64,000 nucleotides of DNA, from NCBI GenBank assembly GCA_037389465.1, contig JAZARR010000152.1, forward strand, positions 310,001 through 374,000, given 5' to 3'. Made by a program: the position numbers and the translations under genes. The notes below the pieces were generated by a model, which was not told the DNA's origin, searched no databases, and saw nothing but the letters and a program-made list of their open reading frames with translations. This stretch comes from Baylisascaris procyonis (Eukaryota; Nematoda; Chromadorea; Rhabditida; Ascarididae). Below, one piece after another: positions 34,501 to 47,302 of the stretch (position 1 is its first letter; every line of letters starts with the position of its first letter).

Positions 34501-37500
34501 GTTTATATTTTTGGTTATAGTGCTGCAGTGTGGGGATGAATTTTAAATCATTTTGCGTCTCGAAATGAATGCGGTTTTCATATTGCACTACAAGAAATTG
34601 TCGAACTTTTTAAGGCACGAACGTAATCAAGAGTATTCAAAGTTGAGGATGGGAGGGTTGTGTGCAACCATAATTGACGACCAGCATCTACCTGAATTCC
34701 GTTGAGGATAAATGGGCACTGTTATGGTTACAGCGGTTAGATAAGACGCGCTCAGCGCCATTTTTTAAGGCACTGAATATGAGGCTGATATATTCGAGGC
34801 ATTAGAGCAATTCACAAAGGTTAGTATTCGATAAGTCGAGCTGCACTCATTTTAAACAGTTTTTGATGTTTGATGCGTTAATAGCATTAAATAGAAGATG
34901 CCGATAACGTATTTCCTTGAACAAATGTTCTTTTGAGATCATTCCTCACAAAACTAGAGTAAGGAGGACATCGGGTTACATGATCACCAGCTCAAGGAGG
35001 TGCGATGTCAGTATCTTTTCATAGCCATATAATCTGACCATTTAGATACTGTTCTCCTCGCGTGCATCAACGCAAAGACGTGAGTAGGGCGGATGACCTG
35101 TGGTCATTGATTTACGTCGCCGTCGATCTGGTAACTGGATTACCCTGGAGAGACCTTCGGGTGCGTCATCTGTTACATGTCATATCATAGTATGTCAATG
35201 GTGTACTGCTTCGAATAAACAACCACGGGATGTAAATTTTCTAGAAGGGAGGAGGAAAGGATGAACTTCATTAGAAGAGGGGAAGAGGGATGTTTCCTTC
35301 ATAGTTTTGATATGCCATGATGCTAATATATAACTTCTAAGATGTGTGAAAAGAAACCACCTCTTGGAGTTCTATGGATGAAAGATAGAGAATGAGCAAA
35401 GATTTGTTCAGGGGGGATGAGGAGGGATTGTATTCAACGTAATACGGTATATTTCTTACCTGAAATTCTTTTTTATTTTATATGTTCGCTTTTCAGAAGC
35501 AGGGAGAATTTGAGGGGAAAGCGAAAGAAAAAACAATAAGTACCATCAATAAGGTCTTAATCCGTTTTTGCCTACGTTGTCTATCACTTGATCTCCACAT
35601 AGAGATAGCGTTTTTTCGCTGGAATTGCGCTCAATTATCGCACCAACTGAGTTTTCATACTTAACAACGCATCACTCAATCGATAAGCTAATCACCGCAT
35701 CAGCAAAGAAATTTGCGTATTTTTAAATGTGAGCCGAATGGTCGTCGACTAGGTTGCCCGTCATTTTCAACCGGTTCTCTTACAGCATAAATTAAAATAT
35801 ACCAACTAAGATGCGAAAGTTCACTACTCATTAGGATAAGGTAACATTTTAGGGAAGTTAAAAAATAGTTACTTACGAATATTTATTTATGTGTGTTTTC
35901 CCGGAATTATTCTTTATCGTTAATTTTTTTTTCTTTTCAGTGATTCCTAGTAAGTGTTATATATGAACATTTTTAAGGCAGAAGAACCAGTGGCTTCTTT
36001 AAAAACGAAAACAAGTGATGAAGACCTACTGAAAGGATGTCCAGAAGAATGGTTACCTATTATGAAACATATACGATCGTTGAAATTCGAGACGAGACCA
36101 AACTACAAACTCATTTTCGATCATCTTCGTTCGTTGCTCGTACGACTTGATATATCGTACTCGGACCCTTGGGATTGGGATCTTATCGTAAGTTCATTCA
36201 TAAATAGTAATGGCTTCTCTTTTCTTTTATTTGATGATCAAATGAAAGGAGTATGTTGAAAAAAAAGAGTATATAAATGCGAGGGCGAAAAGAACAATAG
36301 AGCTTTACCTATTCGCCTAAACTGGTAATTCTGCAAACGTTTTGCTAGTTCTTGCTGTTCATGCTTACATGCTTACTTTTGTATCCTTAGGACATTTAAA
36401 TAAATAAAATAAATAATTTGAATAAAATATGTAATGCTTAGAGAGATGGGTGTAAGGGAGAATCACCAGGAATGTGAGGGATAGAGCAATACGTTCAAAT
36501 GTAGGAATGAGTATGCGGAGAAGCATAAGGTAACACGTTAGGGAGAAGGATGTCGGTCTAGCAAAACAGTGATTCCTCTACCAAAGGATGTGCACTTTTA
36601 GATGAAGTGATTATCGATCAGCTTGATGTTAATGAATAATCACTGTTTGATAATGAGGTGACAGAAATAAAACGATCGTATCCCTCCTATGTTTCCTTCT
36701 TTTTTCTATACTTCCGCCAATTTTAGTCGGCAATTTGAAAGACTCCATAATTTTATGAATATCTTTTGTTACGATTTATATAATTGATTTGTGATTTTAA
36801 TTGAGATTTTTGCAGAAAGAAACTACATATTTCATTCCTTGTTGAGTATTTCTTTACTCTATATTGCATCAGTTCTCAAATTGAATAACGTTTAAGGGCA
36901 AAGATGTAGTAGTGGAATCGCTGCCATCGGATAGAGGATCTAGAAAGGAGCGTTCAGAGGATAGCAAATCGGAATCGAGAAAATCGGCTGACAAAGAAGA
37001 ATCGAGTTCCTCATCCTCGGAAGGCAAAGGTCATGAACACTCCGAAAGAGTCGGTTATTTTGTTTTTTTAATGCATCCATAAATAAGGTAATACCCAATA
37101 GCTGTAGCCAGGAGCAGTCGAGTGGTAACAATTGGCAAGTATCTACGAAAGATTTACCTTATTTTAATAAGTGCCCACCCGCTTGACTCAATCCATTTAA
37201 TCTATATATTACTTCATATTAGAGAGGTTATTATTTGAAAGGAAGGGTCACGACCAGTAAAAAGATAAATAAATATAATGGTGAAGGAAATATAGCAGTA
37301 AGGAATGGGATAAGATCACATATGTAGCACAAAAGAAACCGACCTTCGACTGTCACTTCTGCTATTATGTCAACCCATTTCGGATGTTCAAATATTTTAA
37401 AGTTTGTTGCATCCTGCATCATATATGATAGACATTAATAGCTGCATTGCCATCCTTCATATTCATCCTTATCTTTATTTCGTCGCGTTGGATCATTCAG

Positions 37501-38922
37501 AGGATAGGGTATTCCGAACTTTCATTTCGGCATTCCAGAGAAGGGAGATGGAGTTCCCCTCTTCGGAAATAGGCCGAGCTATGATGATATGTAAAGTCTG
37601 TCATGAATAAAGCTATTTTTGTAAATATTTGCCACAGAAGGTTACCCATACAGTCTGAAAGGCTTCTCTCTGTCGCTGAAAAAAGCTGAGAGTTCAGAAT
37701 CCTTATATGATTTCCACTAAAAATGTATAACTTTTCAGCTTATTAATCCACCTAGTGCATTCGAAAAAAAAAGCTCGTGTATTATCTGATTTTGTATTAA
37801 CAAAACTTCCAATGCTCGACAAGAATTATATGAAGTTATATAAAATTATCACAAAGATATGATTATGTTTTCGCCATTTGCAACCATATGTATTATCCAA
37901 CGGATCATTATGATTAGTATTTGCATCTGAACGTTTGAAACTGGCAGCCCCAACTAACGACTCGAAATTGATGGGTTGGAGAAGGGGGTGGGGAGAGAGG
38001 GAGGAGGAAGACAGCTCATATTTAGATTGTGATTAATTGTTATTAACACAAATTGTATTGCTTGGCTTCGCTTTTGGATTCCTAGGTAGTATTTAATACT
38101 TTATTCTAGTCGAATCTACTCCCTTCATCTGCTCCCTCTCTCCTTTTCTTCATCCACCCCTCCAATTTCTCTTCATCTGCTCCCTCCCTTCGTTTCTTCA
38201 ACCCTCCCCCCCCCCCCCATTTCTCTTCATTTACTCCCTCCCTCCGATGAAGAGGGAGGGGGAGATGGAGGGAAAGAGGAGAGGTGGGTGGAGAAAAAGA
38301 GAGACGTGAGTAGATGAAGAGAAAGGGGAGACGTGGTTGAGGAAACGGAAGGAGGGAGTAGATGAGGAGAAATGGAAGGGGTGCTTGAAGGAAAGGAGGG
38401 AGGGAGTAGATGAAGAAAAGTGGGAAGAGTGGTTGAAGAAAAGGAGGGAGGGAGTAAATGAAGAGAAATGGAGGGGGTAGTTGAAGAAAAGGAGGGAGGG
38501 AGTAGATGAAAAAAAATGGAAGGGGTAGTTTGAGACAAGGAGGAAGGGAATAGATGAAGAGAAATGGGAGGATTGGTTGAAGAAAAGGAAGGAGGGAGGA
38601 AATGAAGAGAAATGGAGGGGGTGCTTGAAGAAAAGGAGCGAGGGAGTAGATGAAGAAAAATGGAAGAGGTAGATGAAGAAAAGGGGAGGGGAAAAGGAGA
38701 AAAGGAGAAAAATATAAAATTATCGCAAAGATATGATTACAGAAGCTTGCAAAATCTAGGATCGTTATATTGGGTAATTATGCTTTACAGAGCCCGCCAC
38801 CGAACGTTAAAGATCGTTGCTCTTCGGATAAGGGTGATCCGTTTGGGAAGCTCGTTCAAGCACTTCAGAAGTCCGAAAAGCGCCGTATTCCAGCTTCGGT
38901 TATTAGACCAATTGTTAGTTGA
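30932..38922 (+). CDS. Divergent casein-kinase-1/TTBK-like protein kinase, probably impaired or pseudokinase
   Basis: Nine exons in phase, 410 residues: 30932-31078, 32278-32394, 33122-33290, 34346-34496, 35046-35160, 35497-35539, 35982-36187, 36897-37049 and 38791-38922. KGTIVEGRFRF opens the kinase domain. The ATP-loop is degenerate (S26-V-G-K-H-S-T-V). The ATP lysine (YALK, K49) and alpha-C Glu64 are kept. The HRD motif is LRD (L139-R140-D141) with K143, and the Mg-binding Asn is Asp146. DFG is intact (163-165), and RADDLWSLIYVAVDL and ETRPNYKLIFDHL fit the CK1/TTBK C-lobe. A charged Ser/Lys/Glu tail (ERSEDSKSESRKSADK) follows, then the end RPIVS. This resembles the TTBK-like kinases expanded in nematodes. 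An acceptor (GGTTACAG) lies 8 bases before the ATG, which would allow trans-splicing. Exon 6 and the 37049 donor are the least certain parts. Confidence 0.82.
31532..37871. other. Right-arm-only block K holding the kinase core
   Basis: About 6.3 kb between C and A on the right that is absent from the left. It contains kinase exons 2 to 8 and their introns. A small perfect hairpin (GGGTGTAAC...GTTACACCC) lies at about 31945-31970. Beyond the exons it is AT-rich, with no other gene recognised, and includes the roughly 0.8 kb before arm A that looks non-coding. Confidence 0.8.
38130..38690. repeat. Purine-rich minisatellite, right arm A
   Basis: The mirror of the left-arm minisatellite. Units like GAAGAAAAGGAGGGAGGGAG and TAGATGAAGAGAAATGG repeat about every 50 bases, with the first part (to about 38250) in the opposite, pyrimidine-rich orientation. 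It lies in the last intron of the kinase-like gene, directly upstream of the terminal exon. Confidence 0.9.
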
Positions 38923-40214
38923 ACCTTTATTTCATTATATAAATAGCTTACACCCGTTCATTTTCTTTTGGAATTTCATCGGATTTTAAGTTGCTGCTTC
39001 TATTGAGGAGGAAATGGAGAGTGTTTAAAAATTGTGCAATGAAATGATTTGTTTCAAAGAATTCCCATGTGAGAAATATGTAATTGAGGTCATTAAATGG
39101 TTGCAATTAATTTTCTGCCTAACTTTTGCTGATACTCCACAATTATGAAGACTATTCAGTGCTGAGCATGTTAGGAACAAGTGATTTCGGAACGTCAGTA
39201 AAAGTAATGACCATCACGAATCTGAGACTTTATGAGAGGTCGATAGAAACAAGCAGACAGGTTGCAGAAAGGAACATGATTAACTCGAAATCCCTCTCAA
39301 TAGGGCGTCATAGAAATACTGACGATAATTCATCGTTGCGTCATTGACCACCAGAGATATCGTTCGTAATCTCTTAATCTATGTGCGCAGATCATCAGCG
39401 TCTTCCTAGTCATGCTAGCCAAATAAGAAAGGAAATAAAGTTTTTAAGGTGATGGATGAGAGACGAATACCAGCCTCAGAATACGATCCGGCCTTCCCGA
39501 CGACCAATCCGGCCGAATTCGAATCCAACGATATAGGCATCTGATCAGCACTTTGACGTTACAGCAACTCATTTTTATAGATTCATATCCCGTTATCATG
39601 AGTGTCAATAAAAGTGCATTTTTAAATATTTCTTCATTGCTGCTTTGGAACTTTTCCATTGTTCGACCTCTCAGTTTAAATTTTGCGCTGAGAACCGAAC
39701 AAACAAAATGTGCTAATTTTCCGTCAAGCTTATTATAAAGTGGTCGATTTTATAGTTCCCGACAGAAAACTTCGATCGAAGTGGAAACCTGACCGCTTCT
39801 ACAGCACTATGGAGACATTTATTCGTTCTTACTGCCCACAAAGTCCCCAGCGTGACAACGTCCATGGAGCGGTCTTCCGGCAGCTATAATCCTTCTACAA
39901 ACTTCTCTTGTTCTGTTAGTTGTCACTTCAAAGGTAGATTGGTGAGCACTTTAAGGCGGTCGCCGCGATACGCGCTTTTGGCGGATTTGTCCGCTGCGCT
40001 AGCCAATTGCATCGGTGCGTAGGAAGAGTAAACCGCCTTCCAGTGATTCTTTTAAGTGACCCATCGTTAATGCAAATCGACCGGAAACTGATTTCATGCA
40101 TTTCTAATCATTATATAAAAAAAATTTATATGGAGGAATTTCATCACGCCTCTAAGTGCCCTTAATTTGTTGGAGAGGGAGTGAATAAAACACAACTTTT
40201 TCCAGTTTACTTTT

Positions 40215-40218
<4 letters not shown>

Positions 40219-40251
<33 letters not shown>
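40219..40251. repeat. (TA)n microsatellite, right arm A
   Basis: A TA run of about 33 bases, the mirror of the longer run at 7182-7224, followed by (TTTA/TTTG)n. Confidence 0.95.
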
Positions 40252-40257
<6 letters not shown>

Positions 40258-42185
40258 GCTGATTTGTTTATTTATTTATTTGTTTATTTGTTTATACATC
40301 TCCGTACAGCAAGGGTCATTATTCTCTTAACTGTAGAAGAATCTTTCGCTGAGGATGACTTTCAACAATTTTTTTTCGATCAAGCGAACTTTCTGTGACC
40401 AACCACTTCTAAAAATGATGAAAATAAGGAAGTTGCCAATTTCTGTCGGCTAATATCTTCACTTTGCTTGCATGAACTTAACTGAATTTGATGCGATATA
40501 TAGTTGAGATTGTCTTAGTGATTTGCTACCTAAATATTAATATATTCAGCTTATACATAGAGGTAGTTTACGTTTGCATTGCATTAATTTCTCCACAATT
40601 TGCACACGCTGCCATAGTTTTCATTTTATGTCGTTGTATTTATCTCAAATTGATTTATATGTGTTAAAGTGAGTACTATTTGAAGATATTCTGAAAAAAA
40701 TTACCCGATATGAAATTTGTTTGTATTCCAAATGCCGCAACCTTTTGCTCTGATAGGCTAAAAATGAAACTTGCTGCATATAGGAGGTCGATAAAGAAAT
40801 AGTGATTTTTGCATATGCAAATTTTCTCAGAATATTGGAAGTTTTTTATACTTCTCCAGATGAAATCAAGGCTTCCCATCATCATTTTCTTGGTTACGAT
40901 GGGTATATTTCCATGACAATGTTTTAATCAGCTCGACGAGATAAATCGAACCATGTATAGCATATTTGTACGGTCATGGTTCTACTCTTTCGCAACACCT
41001 CACTTTTCGGTCATACTATAAGAATTCTGCCCTTGTAAGCCGAAACAGGGAAATTAATGATACATTTTGTTCCTTTCCCACCAGGGCTGGATTCCGAATA
41101 GCGGCAAAAGTTTCTTTCTTATTCATTTTTGCTGTGTTGGAGTGTAGGTGGGTAAGGCTGCGGCCGGTGTTTCATGTGAATAAGACGGGTTTTTTGCTCC
41201 CAGCAGGAAGGAGATTTTCAGTTCAAAAAATCTGAAAACTCCTTTTTCTCGGAAGAAATTTGCAACACTGGTGGCAGTATAGCTAAGGGATTAAGCTATG
41301 CGTATGGTCAACAGTGATTCAGTTTTGAGCAACGACGATTGCATTCAGGAAAGCTTCATGGGGGGCCCTGATTGAAGTTGATGAGAATGCAGTGTAAGTG
41401 GTTTGAGTGGACGCTAATTTGCATATGCAATTTTTTTTTTCACACTATCCTCATATACGGAAGGTTCACCGAAATGGAAAATAATCTGCCTATCTTTAAT
41501 TGTACGAGGATGAAAGCATACGGGGAGGAGGAGCTCCCCTTAAGCCAACACTAGGAATGAGATGAAACCATGCTGCTTAATACAGTTTTATAAGGGGGAG
41601 GGGAGGATACATAGGGTATATTGGCTTCCATTTCTGCATTATGCCAGTAGTTTCGGGTGCTTTGGGAAGGAGAAGCACCACTTCCGAGACTATTGGATGT
41701 CCATTGTTCAGCGCTAAATTTTTCCCTTTATGGTGGGATTTCGGTTGATGTGATAGATAACATATGATACGTGCAAAGATGTAGTTGAAGGTATAACCAT
41801 ATGACAGGAAAACAAATGGTAATCGTACAATCCAGGCAAATGTAGTATCAAGCGGGCAGTACCCGCATACACAATAATACACACGTACAGATATCGTTGC
41901 CCATCATGGTGGGCATCTTTGCAAGAGTTTATGTTTAGATGGTGCGAACTTTCAGTAGTGTAAGAAGAAATTTGCTGAGCGCAAAGTAATAAAGGGAAGA
42001 GCGATTTCGGCTGTAATTACAAATAATGTTGCCGTTATTGCCAGCGCCATTAGATCTCTTGGTGACAGTTCTTTTGGTGACAGCTAGCCGGCTTGCCTTC
42101 TTTTTTGTTGAATCGATATGAGAATGCTTCTTATAGCCCTTGAAACTTTTTTGATTCATTCCCTGTGGAAGATTGCAATCTCTGT

Positions 42186-42703
42186 TTGCTCATTAACCCA
42201 CCTTTAAATGAAATATTCAAGTATTGATCTATTTGGAATTCAATTTGTAATCATTTCGTTCAAAAAAATTTATTGGGCCTGAAGCATTTTGATTTCTGAA
42301 ATGGAAGATCAAAGGTTTCTCATGTGTTGAGCTGTTGAAATGATCGGATCTTGGAGTTGGAATGATTGGGCTTAAATGGATGTTGCGTATGTCGATTGTG
42401 CCGAAGTATTTGATATTTGATACTTAACTATGAAAAACCCTGATTTAAGTTGTCCTCTTACGACTAGTGAAGAAGAAGTTTCTAAATTGGATTGCTATAA
42501 ATTAAATCGTTGTACTGGGTGCTCGAAATTTCCCGACTAAAACTGGCGAGTTTATTCTCAATTTTGTGGTATTGGATGCAGAATTCTGCAAGCTAGCGCA
42601 CCGCGCGCGCGCTACCGTATTTCTATTGCGCGTGTGTGACGTCATGAGTGGTTTGAGCAATACTGTAGGCCTTTTGTTGATCGATGGCCACTTACAGGTC
42701 TTA
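42186..42703. repeat. Segment B, right copy
   Basis: Reverse-complement copy of 11698-12196 located 230 bases outside the right A arm. It carries the same TGACGTCA site and a longer CG-rich patch (CACCGCGCGCGCGCTACCG). It runs straight into a copy of segment E. Confidence 0.88.
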
Positions 42704-43155
42704 GCTACGGCCGAATTTTCCTACTTTAGCACTGGTAATTATCGGTCAAATTTTAGCTCGAAATTATAAATTTTATTTGATGCGATGCTAGATTCGTTTT
42801 TTTATGACCGCTAAAAAACTTCTTATTCGGCTGACTACCTCATCCTATACCGTTAATTCGGTCAGGTATGGAATTTGGAAGGAGGTTAGATAAGATCTGT
42901 AATACAGCGGCTACTTTTGATCTTATAATGTTTTTGTAGATATCGAGGAAAATCTACCTGGAGCAAAGGTTGTTTTTTTTTTGCTTTTAGGTTGAAGAAG
43001 TAGACCATCGTATTCATAATCCTGTTGTTGGATTTCATTTGTATGTAAATACTTTATAGTTTATCTACAGGCTCTTAGCAATTAGAGTTGGTGCATGAGG
43101 AACTCACTTGCATTTAAATGATGCCATTTGTACTAAATTTAAAGGTAGGGGAACT
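42704..43155. repeat. Segment E, third copy outside the arms
   Basis: Same orientation as the copy at 27727-28170 but more diverged from it. It shares arm-specific variants with the left copy, for instance GATTCGTTTTTTTATGACCG and AAAAAACTTCTTATT. The open block seen in the other copies is broken here (GCTCTTAGCAATTAG). Confidence 0.85.
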
Positions 43156-45284
43156 AGAAACTACAGTTATTTTTTCGCACAAGGTGTTAGAAGAAAGTTA
43201 GAAAAATCATATAGTCCATTTTGAAATTTCCATTTTCTAAAAACAGTTGTGCGGTTTTAAAATGCATTCGCTGTCTTATTTGCTACTTTCCCAAAATTTT
43301 TGCATCATTTTGATGGGATTTGCATCTAGGAGTACAAAAATGGGTTTATTTTAGCTAAGCAATGGGCCATTACCGGATATGGCAGATTAGATGCGTACAA
43401 TATTTCGAATGTAGGACATATAAGCATAATTGTAGGCATGTAATTGGTGACAATTGACAATTCCTAGAGTGTGACAAAAGGAATAAAAGCTTGAAATGTT
43501 GGCAAATACAAGTGTTTAACAATCATATTACGACGGGCTATGGCATCACTGATGGCAAAGATGGGCATTTGTTTCGTTTGATTGCTCAAAGAAATGTTGC
43601 AAAGGTTGTTGGAATTTAACTGGTCATTTGCTAGCTGATTATCAGGTAATGTAGGGTGAGTATGAGGGGGTAATCTTATGGCCATCCAACATGATGGTAG
43701 TATATAAGTGGGTTTAATATGAAATCTGACGTGAGGGTCATTCACCATTGATTGTTTTCAGTTAATCTGTGTTATTGTGCCCAGCTGAAAGTAATGCTGT
43801 TCGTTTATCCGACCTCGATTGACATCCCCTTCCCCTATCCCATACGCATTTCTGTCGTTATGCTATTCACGTTAACTAATTCGTTGGTTTTTTTTAGCTG
43901 GAGGCAGTCCACTGCTATTGGTTATCAATTTCGTCGTGTTCTGAGGCACATCATTCGACGCCATTTGTAAGGTCAGTCAGCAGCTTTCGATTTGGATTGT
44001 TATGATGCGCATATATTAGAGGGCATTCTTTTGTACACGCAAAAATAGTTTTAAATTACAATCACTTTCAGTTAAAGAAAGGTTCCGAAATTTACAAGCG
44101 GAATTATTATATTGCAATTTGTTTGATCGAACTTTATGCTGATCGTCGTTGTTCTTCATTAGTTTGTGATGTGGGTTCAGGTTAGAGTAATGAAAAAATG
44201 CTTAACGCGGTCCTGGCATGGTGTATTATATATTAAAAACTTATTTGTGGGACCACTGAATAGTAACTTTGCGTCCACTGTTGCTTTGCATTTGTGCAGT
44301 TTTATATGCGTGTACGATTAGTACCGAGCCGCATGTGGGAATAATTCCACCCTCCCCCTTCTCCTGTCGTTTCTCCCCCATTCCCATGTTTTAGTCGAAG
44401 GAAGTAGGGTAGGTGCAAGATTATGGCGATTGGATCGCAACGGTGATAGAACTGTATTGAAAAGAACGAGTAATTTTGTGAAAGTTGTAATGATCGCATA
44501 GTTGATATCTTTCTTATCACTGATATCCATACCTAGCAAAATTGTTGATCAAATTTTCACTGCGTTCTACCGAAGACGATTTCTGCGAATGGTGCTAGTT
44601 GAAAATTTGGAGTTCTTATCGGGAATTTTTGATAGTCAGCAAAATTTAGTGAACCAATAGTGATAGCGTCTATGTATATTTGATGTGAACAGTGGTTGTA
44701 ATTAAGGAATTAAAGAACTCAAGGTCATAAAATTTAGCACCTGCAGATTTGAAGTAATAGTTATCATTAGATTTATCCCGCTTTCTTTGAATATTTCGCT
44801 TGTAAGTTTCTATAGATAAATATGAGTAAATATATTTGAAGCATATTGCCTTAACTGAAGAACATTTAAGCGTTCTCGTATTTTATAGTTGCTTATATAA
44901 CCGTTGTAGTCGAATATATTTGTGGATTAGAAACAGTCAACTATATTTTTGTATCATTTCTGTGGATTCAAAAGAATGATGTCAATTTGTGGGATCTATT
45001 GATATGCCTGCCGGCTTAGCTGAAAATAGTATATTTGGGAGGAGTCTGTTGAATTATACTGTACTCATCAGGCGCCGTTGTAATGGTAGCTATTCTTAAC
45101 ATTTAGCTTTATATGTGGAGTGATTATAGTGGCAGTTTGCTATTTTCGAGAGATAAATGAGTGATGACAAAGTGCGTTCTTATAGCTGCTAGCAGATTTG
45201 TGATAGAAATGTTTTGCAGGTTTTGAAAAAATATCTGTCAATATTTTCTTATACCTGTCAATAAGAAAAAAATGTTCAATATTC
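43156..45284. other. Intergenic, nothing recognised
   Basis: AT-rich sequence without a convincing exon, RNA gene or structured repeat. Open frames of 70-95 codons occur on both strands but have no splice context, family resemblance or unusual composition. Confidence 0.6.
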
Positions 45285-45503
45285 CAAAATAATTTGGGGG
45301 GAGCTGGTCAAATTTACAAGTTTCGGTGCTTAGGCGCACTTTCCACTTGGGTTCAAAAATTCACCCTTCCTCTGATTCCCTTATTTTCTGTCATTACTCG
45401 ATTTGTTCTCTTATCAAAGCTCTTGCGTTTGAATCTTTCGTCCGTTACCGCTAGGGTGGGCAGCAGCAGAGGAGTGGATGAGAGCTGGTATGAAGATTAC
45501 TAG
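45285..45503 (+). repeat. Dispersed repeat R1, copy 2
   Basis: Direct copy of 19490-19703, ending at the shared CGCTAGGGTGGGCAG and a short trailing match. Confidence 0.8.
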
Positions 45504-47302
45504 CATGGTAAAGGTAAGTATAAAGCGTTAGTTAAGATTCTTCTGGATACTTCTGGGTATCAGTGAGGGGGATGGAGCTACCTGCTGAATTAATGAAAGC
45601 GAGTGGGGGATTTTGACTTATATTGAAGCTGACGTCACAAAGACCTCAGGTGTTAGTGTAGTTGTGAGGTATATACCACTAAAAAATGAACAAGAATACA
45701 AAGTGGACCCGATAGTCTAATAGCTCCAGTTTAATTGTTGCCGTATAACTTGATCTTCTGTGGTTGATGGTTATAATTGTTGTTATAGTTCAAACCTTTG
45801 TTATAGTTATGAAAATATTGTAATCAAAACTTCAAGGTTATAGCAGTGATGAAATTTGACCGAAGAGGATAAGGTAAGGGGATTTTTGTTCGTGAAGTCA
45901 AACGATACCCTATTGTGTGTGCATAACATATGCTGGTATAGGTATACGATGTTGATATAGATCTTAAGGTATGATGTTAGTAAAGTTGTGAGGTACGTTT
46001 CGACCATTTGTTCAAATAATTAGAAAATGCTTTATTGAGGCTTGCTTATGGTTAGTAGGGTAGGTTTTTAGCTGCAATTTATTGAACTCTTAATAAACGT
46101 CGTTGAAATTTTCATTGAAGTCGATACTCTTGCATCCCTTTTCCTTAACGATTAGAAGCATGCGTATATGCTTGAGGTATAAATGTTGGTGTTAGGGTAC
46201 TTGAAAAAAGACGAAATTTTCAGAAATTGCAACGATAAAATAGTCGTTCGTTTCAGAGGTTTTTTTATTTGTGATTGTTCTTATCGTAGTTCTTATCTTT
46301 TATACAAATGAATTTCCTGTTTTATTTGATAGACTAATGGTTGTTTTATTGATTTAATAAAAATTTATTTTGAATTATATGGAAATTATCTGAAAATTTA
46401 AGCTTTGGACCAAACGTTGGGTTGCTTTCCTGTAGGTAAATGAGAATCCACGTAGAAATAACCATATGTGGAGTTTTTTCCTGAAAAGATTCACTAAGTA
46501 CATTAGCTATTTGTCTTGTCTATACTACTGCATAGGGTAACGCTATATACTACTGCATAGGTTAACAGACACTTAAATATGCCTAGAATTTGCATATATT
46601 GTACACTGATCCTACCTTCTTCGTCTTGTATCGGTCAAACCACAAAGAAATGGATTTTTCTAGATGTTTTATGTAGTCTTCGTAGCTAGTTTATGATTTT
46701 TTAAGACTTCTAAGCCATTGCATAACCATTGCATTGCAAGCCAGCTATCTATTCTAATGAATTTATTGATTTCTCCTTTCGTATTTATTGATTATTATTT
46801 CTTTCCAATTCATATAGCTCACTTCATTCTGACTCGATCGATCACTAGAGATTCATCGATGTTTATTTATGGCTTTCAAGGGATGCTTGGTGTTAATGTT
46901 TACTCTTACTTTTATAACTTTTATTAATTTTGGCTTTTTATCATTGAAAAATTTTTAGATGTGAGTCCTTTCGCAGTAGTATTCTAAGTGAAAAACAATA
47001 TTTAAAAATTCGAAATTGGAAAGCATATAGCAAATACATCTCATATCCATTGGGGTAAGCAAACCGATATACTCATATATAGATGTTTTGAGGGTTGTAA
47101 CATGACGAGGAAGTCAATGGGTAGTTTATCCCTTTCTAAGTAGTTTTTTTTCCAAATAGCTTTTCCTAGATTATAATGGTCACAGCCAATGGAAGTATTT
47201 CTTATAATTAATTAACCGGGATATCAATTTAAAATTGAATTAGCCTAAATTAATGATTATTGATGATTTCGACTTAATATTTTTCATTTAAAATATACTT
47301 AC
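45504..47302. other. Intergenic, R2 repeat inside, nothing else recognised
   Basis: AT-rich, non-coding in appearance. Apart from the R2 copy at 46299-46453 I see only a short direct repeat near 46525-46565 (TATACTACTGCATAGG twice). Downstream exons of the dehydrogenase-like gene at 47303-47532 would be expected here on the minus strand, but I could not find them. Confidence 0.55.
46299..46453 (+). repeat. Dispersed repeat R2, copy 2
   Basis: Direct copy of 24812-24958. R1 and R2 are in the same order here as in the centre of the window but only about 0.8 kb apart. Confidence 0.85.

Larger units (their letters stand above)
37872..41955. repeat. Outer arm A, right copy of the inverted duplication
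   Basis: Reverse complement of 5457-9574. It contains the terminal kinase exon and about 3 kb downstream of it with no further recognised exon. The outer end has a deletion relative to the left copy near 41700 and ends at CTTTCAG (41949-41955). Confidence 0.93.

Noticed and set aside
43464..43748. 94-codon minus-strand open frame
   Set aside because: There is no splice context, no recognisable motif and no compositional difference from the surrounding intergenic DNA.
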